Shown: positions 24,904-33,177 of the stretch, in pieces
How positions within the stretch are numbered: position 1 is the first letter of the stretch
Layout of the letters: every line of letters begins with the position of its first letter
Assembly (NCBI RefSeq): GCF_016405985.1
Contig: NZ_JAEFCF010000015.1
Coordinates: 1-33,183 of the forward strand
Reading direction: 5' to 3'
From: Paracoccus sp. IB05
Lineage (GTDB): Bacteria > Pseudomonadota > Alphaproteobacteria > Rhodobacterales > Rhodobacteraceae
DNA length: 33,183 bases
Notes under the pieces: generated by a model
Databases searched by the model: none
Seen by the model: only the letters and a program-made list of their open reading frames with translations
Told to the model about the DNA's origin: nothing
Program-made: the position numbers and the translations under genes

Positions 24904-25659
24904 TCAGCCGCCCGCGATCCGCTTCACCGTCGCGCGAACCACCGCGAGCCGCTCGGAATTCGCGGGATGCGAGCCCATGAAACGGTCGCCGGGATCGGGC
25001 AGACGGGTGAAGAAATTCGCGCCCCGGATCGGATCATAGCCCGCCGCCCAGGCGATCTCGGCCCCGAGCGCATCGGCCTCAAGCTCGAATTCCTTGGAAT
25101 AATGCTGGGCGGCAAGCCCCGCACCGATCTCCTGGACACGTTTCAGCTCCTCGCCGGTGAGCCCGGCGGACTGGCCGAGGATACCAACAAGGATCGCACC
25201 GGTCATCGCCTGATCCTGACGGCGCGGGATATGGCCGGCAATGTGATGCGCCGCCTCATGGCCCAGCACGAAGGCCAGCTCATCGGGGTTTTTCGCCATA
25301 TTGAGCAGGCTGCGGGTGAAGACGATCACCGGGCGGCCATTGTCGTCAAGCGTCTGGAAGGCATTGGCGGGCTGCGCGCGGTCCTCGTCTACCGCGATCT
25401 GGAAGGCGCAATTGCCCCTGCGCAGCTTCTCGCGGCAATAGCGAATGACAACCGGGGTCATACGCGCGGCGACGTCGAGGATCGGATCATTGGCGGCAAG
25501 CGGCTTGCCGTTCGAGGTCAGGACTTCCTGGCGTATGGTGCCGCCTGGCCCCCCCCCTGCCGGATAGGCCGCCGGAACCACACAACCGGTCAGCACCATG
25601 GCCGCAGTGAGGCTCGCGGCGAGAACCGGCATCCGGCCCAGACGGCGCAGGGCGGCCAT
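24904..25659 (-). CDS. M48 family metalloprotease, lipoprotein
   Basis: A zinc metallopeptidase anchored as a lipoprotein, probably in the periplasm (BepA/LoiP-like quality control). From the ATG at 25659, residues 1-26 form a lipoprotein signal (lipobox LTGC, Cys26). The zinc motif HEAAHH starts at residue 134 (His134, Glu135, His138), and the third ligand lies in ELEAD (Glu192), with the usual M48 spacing. ILDVAARMTPVV, NAFQTLDDNGRPVIVFTRSLL and SHPANSERLAVV are also family features. Starts at 25725 and 25683 are alternatives; none has a clear Shine-Dalgarno. Coupled to the downstream IMPACT gene. Confidence 0.88.
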   Translation of the reverse strand: MAALRRLGRMPVLAASLTAAMVLTGCVVPAAYPAGGGPGGTIRQEVLTSNGKPLAANDPILDVAARMTPVVIRYCREKLRRGNCAFQIAVDEDRAQPANAFQTLDDNGRPVIVFTRSLLNMAKNPDELAFVLGHEAAHHIAGHIPRRQDQAMTGAILVGILGQSAGLTGEELKRVQEIGAGLAAQHYSKEFELEADALGAEIAWAAGYDPIRGANFFTRLPDPGDRFMGSHPANSERLAVVRATVKRIAGG

Positions 25660-25954
25660 CAGACCGCACATGAGACCGGGCATCAGGGCCAGAGGGGTAG
25701 TTTTGGACGGGGAATCGAGAACCATGGCGCCGGACAATCTGGAAAAGACAGTTCAGCCTTAGCAGCATCTCTCCCCTGGCGGAAAGGGCACATTGCCACC
25801 CCGGCTGAATGCGGATCGCGCGTGCGTCCCTGCACACCAATAGTTAACCGCAAGACCAGGGGGCCGGCAAAAGGCTCCCCCTCTGGAAGGAAATAATTGC
25901 CGAAGCGAGGTCTGATACATTGCCCCCCGCATGCAAAGCGGCCATGCTGCGCTC

Positions 25955-26200
25955 ATGTTCACGATCGAGCACGAATATGACGCGACGGTTGTCACCCTGA
26001 TCGATGAGGGGGGTGATGGCATGCCGCTGACCGGCGATGTCACCATCACCGCTTTCGATGAATGCGTGACGGTCGAACAGACCCATCCCGAAACGGATGA
26101 AACCTCGCGCATCACCCTGTCCATGGCGCAGATCGCCGACCTGGCCGCCGCGCTCGACCTTCCCGAGGGCAGCTACCGGATCGATACGCGCAAGCGCTGA
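25955..26200 (+). CDS. Small conserved-looking protein of unknown function
   Basis: An 81-residue acidic protein, beta-rich in the first half (FTIEHEYDATVVTLID, DVTITAFDECVTVEQTHPET) and with a helix in SRITLSMAQIADLAAALDLP. I do not recognise a named family, but its balanced composition and codon bias look like a real gene. The ATG at 25955 is preferred over an ATG at 25931. It has no strong Shine-Dalgarno. A hairpin with CCAGGGGG and CCCCCTCTGG arms (25856-25876) lies upstream, in the 295-base gap after the M48 gene start. It converges on the DUF167 gene across an inverted repeat pair. Confidence 0.5.
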   Translation: MFTIEHEYDATVVTLIDEGGDGMPLTGDVTITAFDECVTVEQTHPETDETSRITLSMAQIADLAAALDLPEGSYRIDTRKR

Positions 26201-26248
26201 GACCGGGTGCCTCTCTCGCGCCGTTCAGGGGACTGTCGGGCTGAGGAA

Positions 26249-26317
26249 GCCTCCGGCGGGAGTATTTCTGTCAGGGGAAATGCCTTTTCCTCTTGATTTA
26301 AATACTCCCCGCGGAGC
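26249..26317. repeat. Inverted pair of dispersed GGAGTATTT repeats between convergent genes
   Basis: Left copy 26249-26280 (CCGGCGGGAGTATTT, spacer, CAGGGGAAA) and right copy 26285-26317 in reverse (TTTTCCTCTTGA, TTTAAATACTCC) face each other across only four bases. Together they form a long imperfect hairpin between a plus-strand small gene and the minus-strand DUF167 gene. The placement is the same as the pair near 8.3 kb and suggests bidirectional termination. Confidence 0.6.
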
Positions 26318-26364
26318 GTTCCACACCCGCCAGATGCGGCACGTCCCGATGGGGGCCGCGGGCT

Positions 26365-26616
26365 TCAGTCCAGCCGGAAGAGCTTGTCGCGTGATTTGGC
26401 GCCCCGGATCAGGGTGAGCCGCGATTTGGCCACGCCCATCGCTTTTGCGAGCAGGTCGCGCGCCGCAAGGGTTGCGCGGCCCTCTTCGGGCACCACCGTC
26501 ACGCTGATCCTGACCGGCGCACCGGGCTCCAGCAATGTGCGCCGCGCATTGGGCGTTACCCGCACCGCGATCTCCGCCCCGCTCACTGCCATTCCGGTCA
26601 GATCCGGCAAAGTCAT
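26365..26616 (-). CDS. DUF167 (YggU-like) family protein
   Basis: A small protein of 83 residues with the DUF167 pattern: IAVRVTPNARRTLL at the front, VRISVTVVPEEGRA in the middle, and LAKAMGVAKSRLTLIRGAKSRDKLFRL at the end. The fold is known but the function is not. The ATG at 26616 has an AAGGA ribosome binding site; a longer open frame to 26670 adds an unlikely N-terminus. Divergent from the HDAC-like gene. Confidence 0.85.
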   Translation of the reverse strand: MTLPDLTGMAVSGAEIAVRVTPNARRTLLEPGAPVRISVTVVPEEGRATLAARDLLAKAMGVAKSRLTLIRGAKSRDKLFRLD

Positions 26617-26684
26617 ATTCGCGTCCTTTCCCCTTGCGGTCAGCATCCGGCTTCGCAACTCTGGCCACAAGACAGGAGGCCCGG

Positions 26685-27788
26685 ATGGTCACAGGTTTTT
26701 TCTCGGATGAGCGGTGTTTCTGGCATGGCGGCGGCAATTATGCGCTGACCCTGCCGGTTGGGGGCCTTGTACAGCCAACCATGGGCGGCTTGCCCGAGAA
26801 CCCGGAAACCAAGCGCCGGCTGAAGAACCTGATCGAGGTGACCGGGCTGATCCGCGATCTCGACCAGCGCGGCAGCGATCCGGCGACGGATCAGGAGCTC
26901 GCCCGGGTGCATCCCCGGGCCTATCTTGATGCCTTCCGCGCGGCCTCGGATGCGGGCGGCGGCGAGCTCGGTCTGCGCACGCCCTTCGGGCGCGGCGGGT
27001 ATGAGATCGCGGCGCTTTCTGCCGGGCTGACCGTCGCCGCGCTGCGGTCTGTGCTGGCAGGTGACCTGCAGAACGCCTATGCCCTCTCGCGCCCGCCGGG
27101 GCATCATGCGCTGCCCGACTGGCCCAACGGGTTTTGCCTGATCAACAATATCGCGGTGGCGATCGAGGCCGCCCGAGCCGAGGGCCGAGCGACCCGTTTC
27201 GCGGTGGTGGACTGGGATGTGCATCACGGCAATGGCACCGAGGCGATTTATTACGCCGACCCCGATGTGCTGACGATTTCCATCCATCAGGAGCATAATT
27301 ACCCGCTCGATACCGGCGACGCGGCGGATCGCGGCGAAGGTGCCGGGCTAGGCGCCAATATCAACCTGCCATTGCCGCCCGGCGCCGGTCACCTCGCCTA
27401 TCTGACCGTGTTTGAAGAGGTGGTGATCCCGGCGCTGCACCGCTTTCGCCCCGATGTGATCCTGGTGGCCTGCGGCTTTGATGCCTCGGGCGTTGATCCG
27501 CTGGGCCGGATGCTGGCCACGGCCGAGACGTTCCGGCAGATGACGCGGATGGTGATGGGCGCGGCGCGGGATCTGTGCGGCGGGCGCCTCGTCCTGAGCC
27601 ATGAGGGCGGCTATTCCGAAGTCCATGTCCCGTTTTGCGGCCATGCGGTCCTTGAAGAGCTTTCAGGCAGCAAGATCAGCGCCCCCGACCCGCTGGCCGC
27701 GACACTTCTGCAACGGCAGCCCGCGGCGCGGGCGGATGCGTTCCACCTGGACTGGATCCGCGAGCTTGTCGCCCTGCATTCTGCCTGA
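26685..27788 (+). CDS. Class II histone deacetylase/acetylpolyamine amidohydrolase family protein
   Basis: A zinc-dependent deacetylase of the arginase-deacetylase superfamily. The catalytic histidine pair is in SRPPGHHALPDWPNGFC (His140, His141). Zinc ligands are Asp178 and His180 in VDWDVHHGNGTEA, and Asp266 in ACGFDASGVDP. LSHEGGYSEVHVPFCG is the C-terminal class II signature. Bacterial members deacetylate acetylpolyamines or other small acetyl compounds. Length 367. An AGGAGG Shine-Dalgarno (26674-26679) precedes the ATG at 26685. Substrate is not indicated by neighbours. Confidence 0.9.
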   Translation: MVTGFFSDERCFWHGGGNYALTLPVGGLVQPTMGGLPENPETKRRLKNLIEVTGLIRDLDQRGSDPATDQELARVHPRAYLDAFRAASDAGGGELGLRTPFGRGGYEIAALSAGLTVAALRSVLAGDLQNAYALSRPPGHHALPDWPNGFCLINNIAVAIEAARAEGRATRFAVVDWDVHHGNGTEAIYYADPDVLTISIHQEHNYPLDTGDAADRGEGAGLGANINLPLPPGAGHLAYLTVFEEVVIPALHRFRPDVILVACGFDASGVDPLGRMLATAETFRQMTRMVMGAARDLCGGRLVLSHEGGYSEVHVPFCGHAVLEELSGSKISAPDPLAATLLQRQPAARADAFHLDWIRELVALHSA

Positions 27789-28120
27789 GCCCCGGCCTTG
27801 CGGGCTTGCTCGCGCGCCCTGACGCCCGCTTTCGTCGGGGCGCCCCATCTGCGCTCCCGGGCAAGGGCGTCCCCCGGACGGGAGGCGCCCCGCGAGATCG
27901 GCCTGCCCCACCATGCAGCCCGCCGGCGCAGAACTGTCACGAGGGTGTCAGATCTGGTGCCGCTGTCAGAGCGCAGCAAGCCTTGTCGTCCCGACCACGC
28001 GCGCCCTTTCCGGCAGGGCATCCAATCCTGATGACAGGGGCTCTCGCGATCTGGTCCCCGTGCGGATGGGCAGTTATAGCAGAAGCTACCCGGCAGACAG
28101 CCCCGGGGCCGGAGCCGAAA
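27789..28120. other. Intergenic region between HDAC-like and AlkD-like genes
   Basis: These 332 bases hold no gene I can support; overlapping open frames read as GC-driven noise. The striking element is an inverted repeat in which CGGGAGGCGCCCC (27879-27891) pairs with GGGGCGCC (27837-27844) and CTCCCG (27854-27859). It could terminate the upstream gene. A weak TTATAG near 28074 may be a -10 for the downstream gene. Confidence 0.45.
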
Positions 28121-28816
28121 ATGACAGACCAGATCACCGTCGAGACCGCGATTGCCGGGCTGCGTGCCGCCGCCGACCCGGCCCGTGCCGCCGAGGCCGC
28201 CAGCTATCACAAGACCGCCCGCGACTATCTTGGCATCCCGGTGCCGGTGCTGACGGAAATGGCAACGGCCTGGCGCCAGGGGATCGATATTGACCAGAGG
28301 GTCGCGCTGGCCTCCGGGCTTTGGGACAGCAATATCCATGAGGCGCGGATCGCGGCGGCCAAGCTGATGGTCCAGGCCCGGATCCGCCCGGATGAGGGCG
28401 TCTGGGCGCTGATCGCCTCCTGGGTGCCGCAATTTGACGGCTGGGCGATTGCCGATCATGTGGCCGATGCCGGCGGGCGCCGGCTGATCGCAGATCCGTC
28501 GCGTCTTGACGAGGTCGAGGCCTGGACCACCTCGCCGCATATGTGGTCGCGGCGCGCGGCGCTGGTCTTCACCCTGCCCTGGGCACGGATGAGCAACCCG
28601 AAAGCCGCAGACCTCGAGATCCGCGAACGGGTGCTGGGCTGGGCCGGGCGCTATGTTACGGAAAGTGACTGGTTCATGCAAAAGGCGGTCGGCTGGTGGA
28701 TCCGCGATTTTTCGAAACATGATGCGGCGCGCGCCGAAGCGTTCCTCGCCGGCCCCGGCCAGGGGCTGAAGAGTTTCGCGAAAAAGGTTGCCCGTACCTG
28801 GCTGCCCCGGGACTGA
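28121..28816 (+). CDS. DNA alkylation repair protein (AlkD-like HEAT-repeat glycosylase)
   Basis: A predicted alkylpurine DNA glycosylase of the AlkD superfamily, which removes bulky or cationic alkyl adducts such as 3-methyladenine by base excision without flipping. The chain is all-helical with HEAT-like repeats; KTARDYLGIPVPVLTEMA is the usual N-terminal element, SNIHEARIAAAKLMV an inner repeat, and SDWFMQKAVGWWIRDFSKHD the conserved C-terminal helix with the aromatic DNA-contacting residues. Length is 231, typical. The ATG at 28121 has GGAG ten bases upstream. The long frame starting at 27806 is an intergenic extension. Confidence 0.88.
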   Translation: MTDQITVETAIAGLRAAADPARAAEAASYHKTARDYLGIPVPVLTEMATAWRQGIDIDQRVALASGLWDSNIHEARIAAAKLMVQARIRPDEGVWALIASWVPQFDGWAIADHVADAGGRRLIADPSRLDEVEAWTTSPHMWSRRAALVFTLPWARMSNPKAADLEIRERVLGWAGRYVTESDWFMQKAVGWWIRDFSKHDAARAEAFLAGPGQGLKSFAKKVARTWLPRD

Positions 28817-28929
28817 CACCTCGCCACCTCTCGTTCGATAATCACGAACCCGGCTTTCCGCCTCCGGGGACTGCCTCTTCCGGCCATGAAATGGCATATG
28901 GGGGAGGACAGTTTCGACAGGAGGCAGGA

Positions 28930-29550
28930 ATGACCACTCTTTTCTACAAACAGGGCGCATGTTCGCTGGCGCCGCATATCGTGCTGGAATGGATCGGCGC
29001 GCCTTATGAGGCCGTGCGGGTCACCGCCGGCTCGCCCGAGATCCTCGCGGTCAATCCGACCGGCGCGGTGCCGGTCTTGCGCGAAGACGATGGCTGGCTT
29101 TTGACCCAGGCCGGTGCGATCCTTGACTATCTGGCGCATAAGCACCCCGGGGCCGGACTTTCCGGCGGTGACAGCCTGCGCGCCAAAGCCGAAGCGCATA
29201 AATGGTCGGCCTTCCTGACCTCGGATGTCCATGCCGCCTTCTGGCCGGTGTTTATGCCCGACCGTTATACGACCGATGGCTCGGATGCGGCGAAAGCCGC
29301 CGTCACCGCCGCCGGGATCGCGCAGGTGAAGAAGAAATTCGCGGTCCTGAACGACCATCTTGCGGGGCGCGACTGGTTTCTCGACGGCGGGCGCTCGGTG
29401 ATCGATGCCTATGCTTTCCCGATGATCCGCTGGGGCCGTGCGAAAATTCCGGGCGGGCTGAAGGATTATCCCCATATTCAGGCGCTGCATGACCGGCTGG
29501 CGGCTGACGAACAGGTGCAGAAAATCCTCGCGCGTGAAGCGGGGAAATAA
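28930..29550 (+). CDS. Glutathione S-transferase family protein
   Basis: A 206-residue GST that would conjugate glutathione to electrophiles. The N-terminal thioredoxin fold shows LFYKQGACSLAPHIVLEWIG, NPTGAVPVL (the cis-proline loop) and a GAILDYLA element. The C-terminal all-helical domain contains SVIDAYAFPMIRWG, matching the conserved N-capping box of GSTs. AGGAGG stands before the ATG at 28930. The next gene follows after 21 bases, so the two form an operon. Its place beside ring-cleavage dioxygenases fits detoxification of quinones or aromatic electrophiles. Confidence 0.88.
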   Translation: MTTLFYKQGACSLAPHIVLEWIGAPYEAVRVTAGSPEILAVNPTGAVPVLREDDGWLLTQAGAILDYLAHKHPGAGLSGGDSLRAKAEAHKWSAFLTSDVHAAFWPVFMPDRYTTDGSDAAKAAVTAAGIAQVKKKFAVLNDHLAGRDWFLDGGRSVIDAYAFPMIRWGRAKIPGGLKDYPHIQALHDRLAADEQVQKILAREAGK

Positions 29551-29571
29551 CCCCGCGAAAGGAGAGCTGAA

Positions 29572-31068
29572 ATGACAACGGGCATCCATCACGTCACCGG
29601 AATCACGGCCAGTGTTCAGGCCAATGTCGATTTCTATATGGGCTTTCTGGGCCTGCACCTGGTCAAACAGACCGGCGGATTTGAGGATGCCGAACAGCTC
29701 CACCTGATCTATGGCGACGAAACCGGCAGCCCTGGCTCGCTTTTGACCTTCCTGGTCTGGGAGGCGGCAGGCCGGGGTCGCACGGGCCTCGGCCAGGTCT
29801 CGGAAATTGCCCTGGCGGTGCCGTCAGAGACGATCGGCGACTGGCTGACCAAGGCACTGTCGGCGCGGATCCAGGTCGAAGGCCCGGGCCGGGAATTCGG
29901 CGAGCCGGTCTTGCGGCTGAAAGACCCGGACGGGATGGTCGTGAAGCTGACCGGCACCGATACCATGGCTGCGATGCGGGTCCGGGGCGTCACCATCCTG
30001 ACCGATAAGGGCGATGAGACCGCCGGTTTCATCACCCGCTTCGGCTATGTTGAGACCGCCCGCGACGGCGCCAGCCGCCGTCTCAGCTCTGACACGGATG
30101 TGGTTGATATCCGGGAAGTTTCCGGCTTCGTGCCCTCGATCCAGGGCGCGGGCGTGGCCGATCATGTCGCCTTCCGCGCCCCGGATGTGGCAGCGGTCCA
30201 GGCGATGCGGATCTCGCTGAAGGATTACGGGCCCACTCATGTCCATGACCGCAAATATTTCCTGTCGCTCTATGTCCGCGAACCGGCTGGCACGCTGATC
30301 GAATATGCCACCGACGGGCCGGGGATGAGCGTTGATGAGGCGCCGGATCAGCTGGGCAAGCGCCTGATGGTGCCGCCCTCTGATGCTGCGCGGGCAGATG
30401 ACCTTCGGGTCATGCTGCCGCAATTCGCCCGCCCGGGCGAGGAAAGGTTTCCGATGCGTGATCTTGCCTTCATCCACCGCTTCCACCGGCCTGAAGACCC
30501 CGATGGGTCGACCATCGTGCTGCTTCATGGCACCGGCGGCAATGAGACCGATCTGATGCCGCTGGCGCATAAGATCCATCCGCGCGCCACATTGCTGGGA
30601 GTACGGGGCCGCTCGACCGAGGAAGGCATCAACCGCTGGTTCCGCCGTTTTGACGCGGTGACCTATGACCAGGAGGATATCCGTGCCGAGGCCGAGGCCT
30701 TTGCGGATTTCACCGCAGGTGCAATCCGGGGCTATGGGCTTGATGAGGGCAAGCTTTCTTTCCTCGGCTATTCCAATGGTGCGAATCTGCTGGGCGCGAT
30801 CCTGCAACTGCATCCGGGCGTGGTGAACCGCGCGCTGCTCCTGCGCGCGGTGCAGGCGCTGGAAGTGCCGCCTGGTGGTAATCTGGGTGCACCAGAGGTC
30901 CTGATGCTGAACGGCGCCCGCGATCCCTTCGCCCGCATGACCCCGGCGCTGGAAAGCGCCTTGCGCCAGGGCGGTGCCGATCTGACCGCTGAGACGCTTT
31001 CCGCCGGACATGAGCTGGCCGCTGACGACCTGACCCATGCCCGGGCCTGGCTCCGGGCCCGCGCTTAA
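29572..31068 (+). CDS. Fusion of two-VOC-domain ring-cleavage dioxygenase with alpha/beta hydrolase
   Basis: The N-terminal ~300 residues are two vicinal-oxygen-chelate domains of the MhqO/PcpA-like dioxygenase type. The metal triad is visible: GIHHVTGI (His6/His7), DHVAFRA (His198) and LIEYATDGPG (Glu244). The C-terminal ~180 residues are an alpha/beta hydrolase resembling MhqD/carboxylesterases: IVLLHGTGGNETD (oxyanion region at His319), nucleophile GYSNGAN (Ser401), Asp451 in NGARDPF and His480 in AGHELAAD. In Bacillus, MhqO and MhqD are separate proteins that act on quinones and hydroquinones; here they are one 498-residue chain with no intervening start. It has AAAGGAGAG upstream and follows the GST gene. 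Its stop shares a TTAA with the convergent LysR gene. Confidence 0.85.
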   Translation: MTTGIHHVTGITASVQANVDFYMGFLGLHLVKQTGGFEDAEQLHLIYGDETGSPGSLLTFLVWEAAGRGRTGLGQVSEIALAVPSETIGDWLTKALSARIQVEGPGREFGEPVLRLKDPDGMVVKLTGTDTMAAMRVRGVTILTDKGDETAGFITRFGYVETARDGASRRLSSDTDVVDIREVSGFVPSIQGAGVADHVAFRAPDVAAVQAMRISLKDYGPTHVHDRKYFLSLYVREPAGTLIEYATDGPGMSVDEAPDQLGKRLMVPPSDAARADDLRVMLPQFARPGEERFPMRDLAFIHRFHRPEDPDGSTIVLLHGTGGNETDLMPLAHKIHPRATLLGVRGRSTEEGINRWFRRFDAVTYDQEDIRAEAEAFADFTAGAIRGYGLDEGKLSFLGYSNGANLLGAILQLHPGVVNRALLLRAVQALEVPPGGNLGAPEVLMLNGARDPFARMTPALESALRQGGADLTAETLSAGHELAADDLTHARAWLRARA

Positions 31069-32006
31069 CCCTGTGTCGCCCCCTGGATCATCTTGAGCCA
31101 GGGGGCTTCGCCGTTGAAATGCCCCAGCAGATGGTCGATGAAGCGCCTGAGTTTCAGCGGCATCGGCTGCACCGGCGGCCAGAGCGCCGTCACCGGCAGG
31201 CTGCGCGTGCCGCATTGGCCTAAGACCGCCACCAGCGCCCCCGATTGCAGCGCCGGTGCCGCGATAAAGCCGGGCAGCATGGCAAAGCCGAGGCCAGCCA
31301 CCGCCATATCGCGCATCGCCTCGCCATTATTGACACTGATCCGCTCGGTCACGGCGGGCGAGACCATGCGGCCGCCCTCGCTCAGCTGCCAGAGATCCGC
31401 GTTGGAAATATGGCTGTAGCCGATCACCGGCTGGCCGGTCAGATCCTGCACATTCGCGGGACTGCCGTGGCGGGCGAGGAAATCGGGGCTGGCACAGACC
31501 AGCGAGCGATCCTCGCAAAGCTTTCGCGACATCAGCGCGCCGCCCGGCGACTGCCCGACCCGGATCGCGAGGTCAAACCCTTCGCGCGCAAGGTCACGGG
31601 CGCGGTCGTCGTAATCAACCCGGATCTCCAGCCCCGGGTGAAGCCGCGCGAAATCCGCAATGATCCCGGTCAGATGCAGGGTGCCAAAGGTCATCGGCGC
31701 GGCAAGTGAGAGCGTGCCACGCAATCCCTCGCCATCGCCTGTCCCTCCCCAGGCTGCGGATTCCGCCGCCGCGCGCAGATCGGTCAGCGCCGGGCGAAAG
31801 CGGGTGGCCAGCCGGTGCGCGGCCTCGGTCGCGGTGATGCGGCCGGCATTGCGGCGAAACAGGGCCACGCCAAGCCCGGTTTCCAGATCACCCAGCCGTT
31901 TCGAGATCACCGATTTCGACAGATTCAGCCGCGCGGCAGCTGCGGTGACGGTGCCAAGCTCCATCACGGTCAGGAAAGTGTCGATTTCATCAAGAGTGTA
32001 GCGCAT
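31065..32006 (-). CDS. LysR family transcriptional regulator
   Basis: A LysR-type regulator of 313 residues. The N-terminal winged helix (DEIDTFLTVMELGTVTAAAARLNLSKSVISKRLGDLETGLGVALFRR) reads into a type-2 periplasmic-binding-like effector domain with FDLAIRVGQSPGG and a VCASPDFLARHGSP-like segment. It sits between two VOC dioxygenase genes, divergent from the stand-alone one, and so probably controls that gene and perhaps the GST-fusion operon. The inducer is unknown; an electrophile or quinone is the guess from context. Alternative is an unrelated LysR placed by chance. Confidence 0.9.
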   Translation of the reverse strand: MRYTLDEIDTFLTVMELGTVTAAAARLNLSKSVISKRLGDLETGLGVALFRRNAGRITATEAAHRLATRFRPALTDLRAAAESAAWGGTGDGEGLRGTLSLAAPMTFGTLHLTGIIADFARLHPGLEIRVDYDDRARDLAREGFDLAIRVGQSPGGALMSRKLCEDRSLVCASPDFLARHGSPANVQDLTGQPVIGYSHISNADLWQLSEGGRMVSPAVTERISVNNGEAMRDMAVAGLGFAMLPGFIAAPALQSGALVAVLGQCGTRSLPVTALWPPVQPMPLKLRRFIDHLLGHFNGEAPWLKMIQGATQG

Positions 32007-32030
32007 GACTGACTGTCGCCTGGACAGGGC

Positions 32031-32049
32031 TGTTCGTAAAGCGCGAACA
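32031..32049. promoter_or_regulatory. LysR-type operator between regulator and VOC dioxygenase
   Basis: TGTTCG (32031-32036), seven bases, CGAACA (32044-32049): a perfect six-bp inverted repeat. The inner TCG-N7-CGA gives the T-N11-A spacing of LysR-type binding sites. It lies 25 bases upstream of the regulator's ATG and 74 upstream of the dioxygenase ATG, as expected for an autoregulated divergent pair. Confidence 0.5.
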
Positions 32050-32123
32050 CCGGATCAGGCAATGCCTCGCTGGAAGGAAACAGCCACTGCACGCATATTC
32101 AGGACAACGAAAGGAGGCCGATC

Positions 32124-33080
32124 ATGGCAAACTCTTCTGACCTTACACTCGGCGGCATCCACCATCTGACGGCGATCACCGCCAATGCCCCTGAAAACAA
32201 ACGTTTCTATACCGAGACCCTGGGCCTGAGGCTGGTGAAAAAGACCGTGAACCAGGATGATACCTCGGCCTATCACCTCTTCTATGCCGATGGGCTGGCA
32301 AGCCCGGGCACCGATCTGACCTTCTTTGACTGGCCGGTGGGGCGCGAACGGCGCGGGGTGCATTCGATCAGCCGGACCGGCCTTCGGATCGCGCCCGACA
32401 GCTTTGACTTCTGGGCCGGTCGGATCCGCGATCATGGGCTGGTCAGCGGGGCTGTCAGCACGGTTGACGGGCGGGTGAGCCTCGATTTCGAAGACCCCGA
32501 AGGCCAGCGTTTCCGGCTGACCGCCGATGAGCCGGCTGTGGCGAACCCCTGGGACCGGAGCCCGGTCGAGGCGGCGCATCAGATCCGGGGCCTTGGTCCG
32601 ATCACCCTCTCGGTCGCCGACCTGGCGCCGACAAAGGCAGTGCTGGAGCGGGTGATGAACATGCGCGAGACCGGCGAATATGCGAGCCCGGATGGCGAAG
32701 GGGCGGTGCATGTCTTCGCGATGGGCCAGGGCGGTCCGGCGGCGGAGCTGCATGTCGCAGTGCAGCCCGGGCTGCCGGTGGCACGCCAGGGCGCGGGCGC
32801 GGTGCATCACGTCGCCTTCCGCACCCCGGACACGCAAGGCATCCAGGACTGGGCCGCAAGGCTCAGGGAATTCCGCATTCCCTCTTCCGGCGAGGTGGAA
32901 CGCTATTATTTCCGCAGCCTCTACTTCCGCGAGCCCGGGGGCAATCTGTTCGAAATCGCCTCGGACACGCCTGGTTTCACCGTGGATGAGCCCCTGGAAA
33001 GCCTCGGCGAACGCCTGTCGCTGCCGCCCTTCCTCGAAGCAAAGCGCGAGCAGATCGAGGCCAGGCTGAAACCGCTGTGA
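32124..33080 (+). CDS. VOC family ring-cleavage dioxygenase (MhqO-like)
   Basis: A 318-residue, two-domain vicinal-oxygen-chelate protein like hydroquinone-specific extradiol dioxygenases (MhqO). The metal-binding pattern is intact: GIHHLTAI (His13/His14), [11 protein letters not shown] (His228/His229) and [11 protein letters not shown] (Glu277). [20 protein letters not shown] and [12 protein letters not shown] are typical. A strong AAAGGAGG Shine-Dalgarno precedes the ATG at 32124. It is related to the first half of the fusion protein across the LysR gene, but is shorter and lacks a hydrolase. It is divergent from the LysR gene, which probably regulates it. Confidence 0.9.
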   Translation: MANSSDLTLGGIHHLTAITANAPENKRFYTETLGLRLVKKTVNQDDTSAYHLFYADGLASPGTDLTFFDWPVGRERRGVHSISRTGLRIAPDSFDFWAGRIRDHGLVSGAVSTVDGRVSLDFEDPEGQRFRLTADEPAVANPWDRSPVEAAHQIRGLGPITLSVADLAPTKAVLERVMNMRETGEYASPDGEGAVHVFAMGQGGPAAELHVAVQPGLPVARQGAGAVHHVAFRTPDTQGIQDWAARLREFRIPSSGEVERYYFRSLYFREPGGNLFEIASDTPGFTVDEPLESLGERLSLPPFLEAKREQIEARLKPL

Positions 33081-33135
33081 CCTGGTCACGCCATGAACCA
33101 GAGGCGGTGGCCGCCCGCCTCACGGCGGGCGGCGG

Positions 33136-33177
<42 letters not shown>

